64,000 nt of DNA, taken from NCBI RefSeq assembly GCF_025127995.1, contig NZ_JAHLYP010000019.1:1-64000 (forward strand), read 5' to 3'. Origin of the DNA: Synechococcus sp. CS-1332. Lineage in GTDB: Bacteria; Cyanobacteriota; Cyanobacteriia; PCC-6307; Cyanobiaceae. The notes beneath the pieces are model-generated. The model worked only from the letters and a program-made list of their open reading frames with translations, was not told the origin of the DNA and ran no database searches. The position numbers and the translations under genes are program-made. Below are positions 59,447 to 64,000 of the stretch, one piece after another; within the stretch, counting starts at the first letter, position 1, and the number at the start of each line of letters is the position of its first letter.

Positions 59447-62400
59447 CCGCCGCCGTCACCGGCCCCATCGCCCCCGACAGCTTCGATCCCAACGACGTCA
59501 GTCTCGACGACGGCGTGATGCTGCTGGAGGCCAGCGCGGGCACCGGCAAGACCTTTGCCCTGGCCCATCTGGTGCTGCGGCTCCTGGCCGAGCGGCAGCT
59601 GGGGCTGCGGCAGTTGTTGGTGGTGACCTACACCAACGCCGCCGCGGCGGAACTGCGCGATCGCATCGGCCGTCGTCTCCAGGAGGCCCTCACCGGCCTC
59701 CAGCCCCCCCCCGACTGGCGGGCACCCGACCCCGTTCTGGAGCATTGGCTGGAGCGCCAGCCCCACGAGGCCGGAGCCCGCGGCACGGTGCAGGGCCTGC
59801 TGCTGCTGGCCCTCGAAGAGCTCGACGCCGCCGACATCACCACCATCCACGGCTTCTGCCAGCGGACGCTGCGGCGCCAGGCCATGGAGGCCGCCCGGCC
59901 CCCGGACCTGACGGTGGAGACCGACGCCGGTGAACTGGTGCGCCAGGTCGCCCACGACTACTGGCAGCAGCAGGTGCTGGCCCTTCCCCTGCATCTGGTG
60001 GAAGGGCTGGCGGCGGGCCCCGGGCTGGAGGACCTGGAGCGCCTGTTGGAGATGCTCGACGGGGACCCCGGCCTGGTCCTTGACCCCCTGCCGCAGGGCC
60101 TGAGCCTGGAACAGCCACTGCAGGAGCAGTTGGAGACGCTGTGGCATGAGCCCTGGAGACGCTTCAAGAACGCCTGGGCGGGCCAGGGCCAGGCCCTGGA
60201 GCAGGCCTTCCGGGACGCCGCCGGTGGTTGGCGCGCCGCTGGCGCCAGCAGCACCACGCCCTACGCCGCCAAGCCCAGAACCGATCACTTCGGGCTGGTC
60301 GAGGCCTGGCTCGCCGACCAGGGCGAAACCGGCAGCTTCGCCGCCGTCTGTGCCGAGAAGGAGCTGGGGGGGTACTTCCACCCCGACCCGTTCAGCCGGA
60401 TGGCCAGGAAGGTGGAAGGCCTGGAGCGGGACATCCGGCTGCCCTGCCCGGACCTCCTGGAGGCGGTGGCTGCCCTGCGGGACGGTCCGGCGGAGGCGGT
60501 GCTGCTGCACGGCTGCCACTGGGGACGCGCCGAGCTGGCCCGGCGTCGGGAGCGCAGCGGCAGCATCGGCTTCGCCCAGCTGCTCGAAGGGCTCGACCCC
60601 GGCCCTGACGCCACGGCCCCCACCCCCCTGCTGCGGGCAGTGGGGGCGCGCTACAGGGCCGCCCTGATCGACGAATTCCAGGACACGGACCCCGTCCAGT
60701 GGCGGATCCTGCGGCTGGCCTTCACAGGCGGCAGCCACCTGCTGGTGATGGTGGGCGACCCGAAGCAGGCCATTTACCGCTTCCGTGGCGGCGACCTGGA
60801 CACCTACCGGCTAGCCCGCCGGAGCGCGGCGCGTGTCCTGGCGCTGCAGGAGAACCGGCGCTCCGCTCCGGCGCTGATCGACACCCTGAACAAGCTGATG
60901 GCCCCGGCGGGCCTGCCCCGCTCGTTCCTGCCGGTGCCGGCGGTGGAGGCCCGATCGAGGCGCCGCGGCCCCGACGGCCTGGCCCCGGTGCGCCTGCTCT
61001 GGCTGGGCAGCGAGCGGACGGCCGACGATCCCCTGCCGAGCAGGAGTGCGCTGGAGAGCTCGCTGCCCGACCTGGTGGCCGCCGCCGTCCAGGAGCTGCT
61101 GGAGGAGGCCCCCGCCCTGGTGGCGGGCGACGGCCAGTCCCCCCGCCCCCTCTGTGCCGGCGACATCGCCCTGCTGGTCCACAACCACCACCAGGCGGAG
61201 GAGCAGCGCAGCGCCCTGGAGCGGCGGGGCATCGCCAGCCGGCTGGTGAGCAAGGCCGACGTCTTCGCCAGCCCGGCGGCCACCGCCCTGCAGCGCCTGC
61301 TCGATGCCCTCGCCGATCCCGCCGATCCCAACCGCCTGCGGCTGCTGGCCGCCTCTCCCCTGCTCGGCTGGTCGGCGCGGCAGATCGCCGCCACCGACGC
61401 GGCCGAATGGAGCGAGCTGGCCGGGCGGCTTCAGGCCCTGGCCAGGGATCTGCCCCACCAGGGACCGCTCGGGGTGCTCTCCCAGCTGGTGGACGGCAAA
61501 GGCCTGGCCCGTCTGAGTGCCAGCGGCCGGTTGCTGGCGGATCTGCAGCAGGTGGCCGAACTGCTGCAGGAACGACTGCACGAGGAACAGCTGGCGCTGG
61601 TGGCCGCCGCCGACTGGCTGCGGCGCCTGCGGCTGGACCAGAGCCGGGCCACGGGCACCATCCCGGACTCCCATCAGGCCCACAGCGACAAGGTGGACGA
61701 GGCGGTGACCGTGATCACGGTGCACCGCAGTAAGGGCCTGGAGTTTCCCGTGGTGGTCTGCCCCTATCTCTGGCAGGCGGCCGGCACCCCTTCGGCCCGC
61801 GGGCACCGGGTGGGGATCCGCTGGCAGCCGCCCGGCAGCGCCGAGTCCCACCTCGACCTTCACCGGCGTCCCTCCTGGGGCCAGGGGTGGCAGGCACTCC
61901 GCCAGCAGCGGCAGGCCGAACGGGCCGAGCGGGAGCGGCTGGCCTACGTGGCCGTCACCCGCGCCCAGCACCTGCTGGTACTCGCCTGGGCGCCGGCGAA
62001 AGGCCAGCAGGCCAACCCCCTGTTCCCCTGGCTGTTTCCCGGCGAGCCCCTGCCCGATCCCGATGACGAGGCCTCCGTCGCGGCCCATGGCGACGGGGAA
62101 TGGCAGGAACGGCTGCTGGGGCAGATCGCCCAGCGATCGCTGGACCTCGATCTGCACCAGCCCACCGGGGAGCGGCCCGCCCACCGGAGCGTGCCGCTGC
62201 CCCCGGAGGCGATCGCAGCCCTGCGCTGCGGCCCTGTTCCCTTGCGCCAACTGGACACCGACTGGGGCCGCAGCAGCTACACCGCCTGGACCCGCGCCGC
62301 CCACGGCGCCGCGGTGTCGGTGGCGGCCCTCGACGAAGGCCGCGACACCAGCGATCCCAGCCCCAACGACGAGGCCCCGGAGGCTGGGGCCGACCAGTGG

Positions 62401-63246
62401 CCCGAGCAGGGCCCCCTGGCCGGCTTCGCCCGCGGAGCGGCCGCCGGCGACTGCCTGCACCGGATGCTGGAGCAACTGGACTACCGCCTTCCCATCGATG
62501 CGGCGGTCAACCGGGAGCTGGTGGAGCGGGAGCTGCGCCGGGCCGGCCTGGAGGCCAACCCCCTGGAGCCGCTGCTGCTGGGGCTGGAGCTGGTGCGCCT
62601 CACCCCCTTCGGCGCTGAGCTGGGCTCCCTGCGCGTGGCCGACCTGGGGCCGGAGCGCCGACTCAACGAGATGAACTTCGATCTCACCCTGGGCTTCGCC
62701 AGGGCCGCGGCCCTGGCGGCGGCCTTCGCCGACCACCCCGGCGGCGCCTTCGGTGCCGCCTATGCCGAAACCGTGGCGGCGCTGCCGGTGGCCAGCCGCG
62801 GCTTTCTCACCGGTTCGATCGATCTGATCTTCACCGCCACCGGGACCGACGGACAGGAGCGCTGGTGGGTGGCCGACTGGAAAAGCAACTGGATCGGCCG
62901 GCGGGACGGGGAGGGTCGACCCCTGGCCTGCGGCCCCCGCCACTACGGCCCAGAGGCGATGGCCGCCCTGATGGCCCACAGCCACTACCCCCTTCAGGCC
63001 CATCTCTATCTGGTCGCCCTGCACCGCTACCTGGGCTGGCGCCTGCCGGGCTATGCGCCGGAGCGCCACCTGGGGGGCTACGCCTATGTCTTCCTGCGCG
63101 GCACCCCCGGGGAAGCGGGGGTGCAGGCCCTGCCCGGAGCGGTGCCGGGCCTGTTCGTGGAACGACCGCCCCTGGCCAGGGTGCTCGCCCTCGATAGGGC
63201 CCTGGGCGGCCACGCCGCGGCCGGACTCGGGGAGGGGGCGCCGTGA
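59443..63246 (+). CDS. recB: RecB helicase-nuclease subunit of exodeoxyribonuclease V
   Basis: 1267 residues. Walker A ASAGTGKTFALAHLVLRLLA near residue 29, UvrD-type motifs LLVVTYTNAAAAELRDRIGR and ALIDEFQDTDPVQWRILRLA (DEFQDT), MVGDPKQAIYRFRGGDLDTY, VITVHRSKGLEFPVVVCPYL, and YVAVTRAQHLLVLAWAP. At about residues 1144-1150 WWVADWKSNW holds the nuclease Asp and Lys of the C-terminal RecB nuclease. All parts of an active helicase-nuclease are present. The stop overlaps the recD start (GTGA). Confidence 0.95.
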   Translation: MTAAVTGPIAPDSFDPNDVSLDDGVMLLEASAGTGKTFALAHLVLRLLAERQLGLRQLLVVTYTNAAAAELRDRIGRRLQEALTGLQPPPDWRAPDPVLEHWLERQPHEAGARGTVQGLLLLALEELDAADITTIHGFCQRTLRRQAMEAARPPDLTVETDAGELVRQVAHDYWQQQVLALPLHLVEGLAAGPGLEDLERLLEMLDGDPGLVLDPLPQGLSLEQPLQEQLETLWHEPWRRFKNAWAGQGQALEQAFRDAAGGWRAAGASSTTPYAAKPRTDHFGLVEAWLADQGETGSFAAVCAEKELGGYFHPDPFSRMARKVEGLERDIRLPCPDLLEAVAALRDGPAEAVLLHGCHWGRAELARRRERSGSIGFAQLLEGLDPGPDATAPTPLLRAVGARYRAALIDEFQDTDPVQWRILRLAFTGGSHLLVMVGDPKQAIYRFRGGDLDTYRLARRSAARVLALQENRRSAPALIDTLNKLMAPAGLPRSFLPVPAVEARSRRRGPDGLAPVRLLWLGSERTADDPLPSRSALESSLPDLVAAAVQELLEEAPALVAGDGQSPRPLCAGDIALLVHNHHQAEEQRSALERRGIASRLVSKADVFASPAATALQRLLDALADPADPNRLRLLAASPLLGWSARQIAATDAAEWSELAGRLQALARDLPHQGPLGVLSQLVDGKGLARLSASGRLLADLQQVAELLQERLHEEQLALVAAADWLRRLRLDQSRATGTIPDSHQAHSDKVDEAVTVITVHRSKGLEFPVVVCPYLWQAAGTPSARGHRVGIRWQPPGSAESHLDLHRRPSWGQGWQALRQQRQAERAERERLAYVAVTRAQHLLVLAWAPAKGQQANPLFPWLFPGEPLPDPDDEASVAAHGDGEWQERLLGQIAQRSLDLDLHQPTGERPAHRSVPLPPEAIAALRCGPVPLRQLDTDWGRSSYTAWTRAAHGAAVSVAALDEGRDTSDPSPNDEAPEAGADQWPEQGPLAGFARGAAAGDCLHRMLEQLDYRLPIDAAVNRELVERELRRAGLEANPLEPLLLGLELVRLTPFGAELGSLRVADLGPERRLNEMNFDLTLGFARAAALAAAFADHPGGAFGAAYAETVAALPVASRGFLTGSIDLIFTATGTDGQERWWVADWKSNWIGRRDGEGRPLACGPRHYGPEAMAALMAHSHYPLQAHLYLVALHRYLGWRLPGYAPERHLGGYAYVFLRGTPGEAGVQALPGAVPGLFVERPPLARVLALDRALGGHAAAGLGEGAP

Positions 63247-64000
63247 GGGAGCCCCTCCACACCCCCCAGCCCTGGGCGGTGGCCCTCGGCCCCAGCCTGG
63301 TCGAGGCCCTGCCGCGGCTCTACGACACTCCCTGCGATCCCTTGATCGGCGAACTGATCAACGCCCTCACCGCGGCCCTGGGGCGGGGGGAACTGGAACT
63401 GAATCTGAACGGGCCACCTCCCGAAGAGGTGAGCGAGGCCTCCTGGCCAGATGACCATCGCAGGGCCTTGGCCGACAGTCCGCTCTCCAGGGAGCCCGAC
63501 GGCCCCCTGGCCCTGGAGGAAGGGCGGCTGCAGTGGCGCCGCTGGCAGCGGCAGCGGCAGGAGGTGATCGACGCCCTGATCGGCCGTGCCGGCGCCCTGG
63601 AGCGGCCGGCTGCCGGCGAGATGGCGGCAGTCCGGGACCTCCCCGAGCTGGCGGGCCTCGATGAGCTCCAGCGGCAGGCGGTGGCCGCGGTGCTGCGCTA
63701 CGGGCTGGTGCTGCTGGAGGGGGGGCCCGGCACCGGAAAAACCAGCACGGTGTCCGGCATGATCGCGGCCCTCCGGGCCCGGGAGCCCGGAAGCCGCCTC
63801 CATCTGGCGGCACCCACCGGCAAGGCGGCGGGCCGCCTGGGGGCCGCCACCGGTGGCACCCTCCCCTGCACGACCCTGCACCGGCTTCTGGAGAGCCGCG
63901 GCGACCGTTTCGGCCGCCACCGCGGCCGCCCCCTCGACCTCGACCTGCTGGTGGTGGATGAGGTGTCGATGCTGGATCTGGGCCTGATGGCCGCCCTGCT
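63243..64000 (+). CDS. recD: RecD helicase subunit of exodeoxyribonuclease V (3' end beyond window)
   Basis: GTG start, first about 252 residues visible. N-terminal RecD domain (YDTPCDPLIGELINALTAAL; RLQWRRWQRQRQEVIDALIG), then Walker A LEGGPGTGKTSTVSGMIAAL at about residue 158, APTGKAAGRLGAATGG, TTLHRLLESRG and Walker B LLVVDEVSMLDLGLMAAL where the window ends. RecD is the 5'-3' motor of RecBCD. The GTGA overlap with recB indicates one operon. Confidence 0.95.
   Translation, partial: MREPLHTPQPWAVALGPSLVEALPRLYDTPCDPLIGELINALTAALGRGELELNLNGPPPEEVSEASWPDDHRRALADSPLSREPDGPLALEEGRLQWRRWQRQRQEVIDALIGRAGALERPAAGEMAAVRDLPELAGLDELQRQAVAAVLRYGLVLLEGGPGTGKTSTVSGMIAALRAREPGSRLHLAAPTGKAAGRLGAATGGTLPCTTLHRLLESRGDRFGRHRGRPLDLDLLVVDEVSMLDLGLMAAL

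Overview
The window is a cyanobacterial chromosome segment, most likely a high-GC freshwater or brackish picocyanobacterium of the Cyanobium/Synechococcus group. The sequence-level reasons are the OCP-crtW-FRP photoprotection cluster, a phycobilisome linker, three high-light-inducible proteins (one broken), PsbY, Ycf54, a carotenoid isomerase, SLH-type porin, HIP1 octamers (GCGATCGC) scattered through the window, and compact high-GC genes with short gaps. Strain-level assignment is inference only.

Layout. 1-4260 is mostly light harvesting and photoprotection on the minus strand: an RRM protein cut by the window edge, an hlip remnant, frp, crtW, ocp, a membrane-anchored rod linker of the CpcL type, and a small zinc-ribbon protein. 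4510-12330 holds a transglutaminase-like protein with a changed catalytic residue, an ABC-2 exporter operon ending in a PfkB kinase, small enzymes, an intact hlip and unknown proteins. 12453-16579 has an orphan terminator, a 36-residue membrane peptide, a photolyase, a DoxX protein and an outer-membrane barrel protein. 16799-23694 is a surface region: a 1745-residue repeat protein with a C-terminal vWA domain and two unrecognised neighbours. 23845-26778 is copper handling (CopA-type ATPase plus membrane cupredoxin) and another HLIP.

27133-36687 has a GH3 glucosidase facing a tightly packed minus-strand run of eight genes: GH13 enzyme, transglutaminase, N-formylglutamate amidohydrolase, transglutaminase, Anbu proteasome-like protein, alpha/beta hydrolase, and a CrtQ-like glycosyltransferase with a CrtO-like acyltransferase. 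36994-43145 is a metal and redox stress region: CsbD, DUF302, MerR regulator, two DUF305 proteins, HxlR regulator with SDR and a monooxygenase, and a porin behind a Fur-like site. 43227-56154 is a core-gene stretch (LuxR regulator, RelBE-like pair, tRNA-Lys, gamma-carbonic anhydrase, psbY-trmFO, crtH, Grx-BolA, pdxJ, ycf54). 56165-64000 is a recC-recB-recD operon, with recD cut at the end.

The most notable signal is a shared MerR-type promoter: nearly identical long-spacer promoters with a CTCCA-N6-TGGAG dyad lie before the copper ATPase (about 26421-26452, minus) and the second DUF305 gene (40677-40708), and the same dyad precedes the merR gene itself (37762-37777). This predicts a small copper regulon linking CopA, the cupredoxin and DUF305 proteins. 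Other points of interest are the Anbu/transglutaminase run that reads on into staphyloxanthin-like tailoring enzymes, a transglutaminase paralogue with His replaced by Ser, a response regulator without its phospho-acceptor Asp, a RelE-like toxin with no start codon, and an hlip pseudogene broken by one base.
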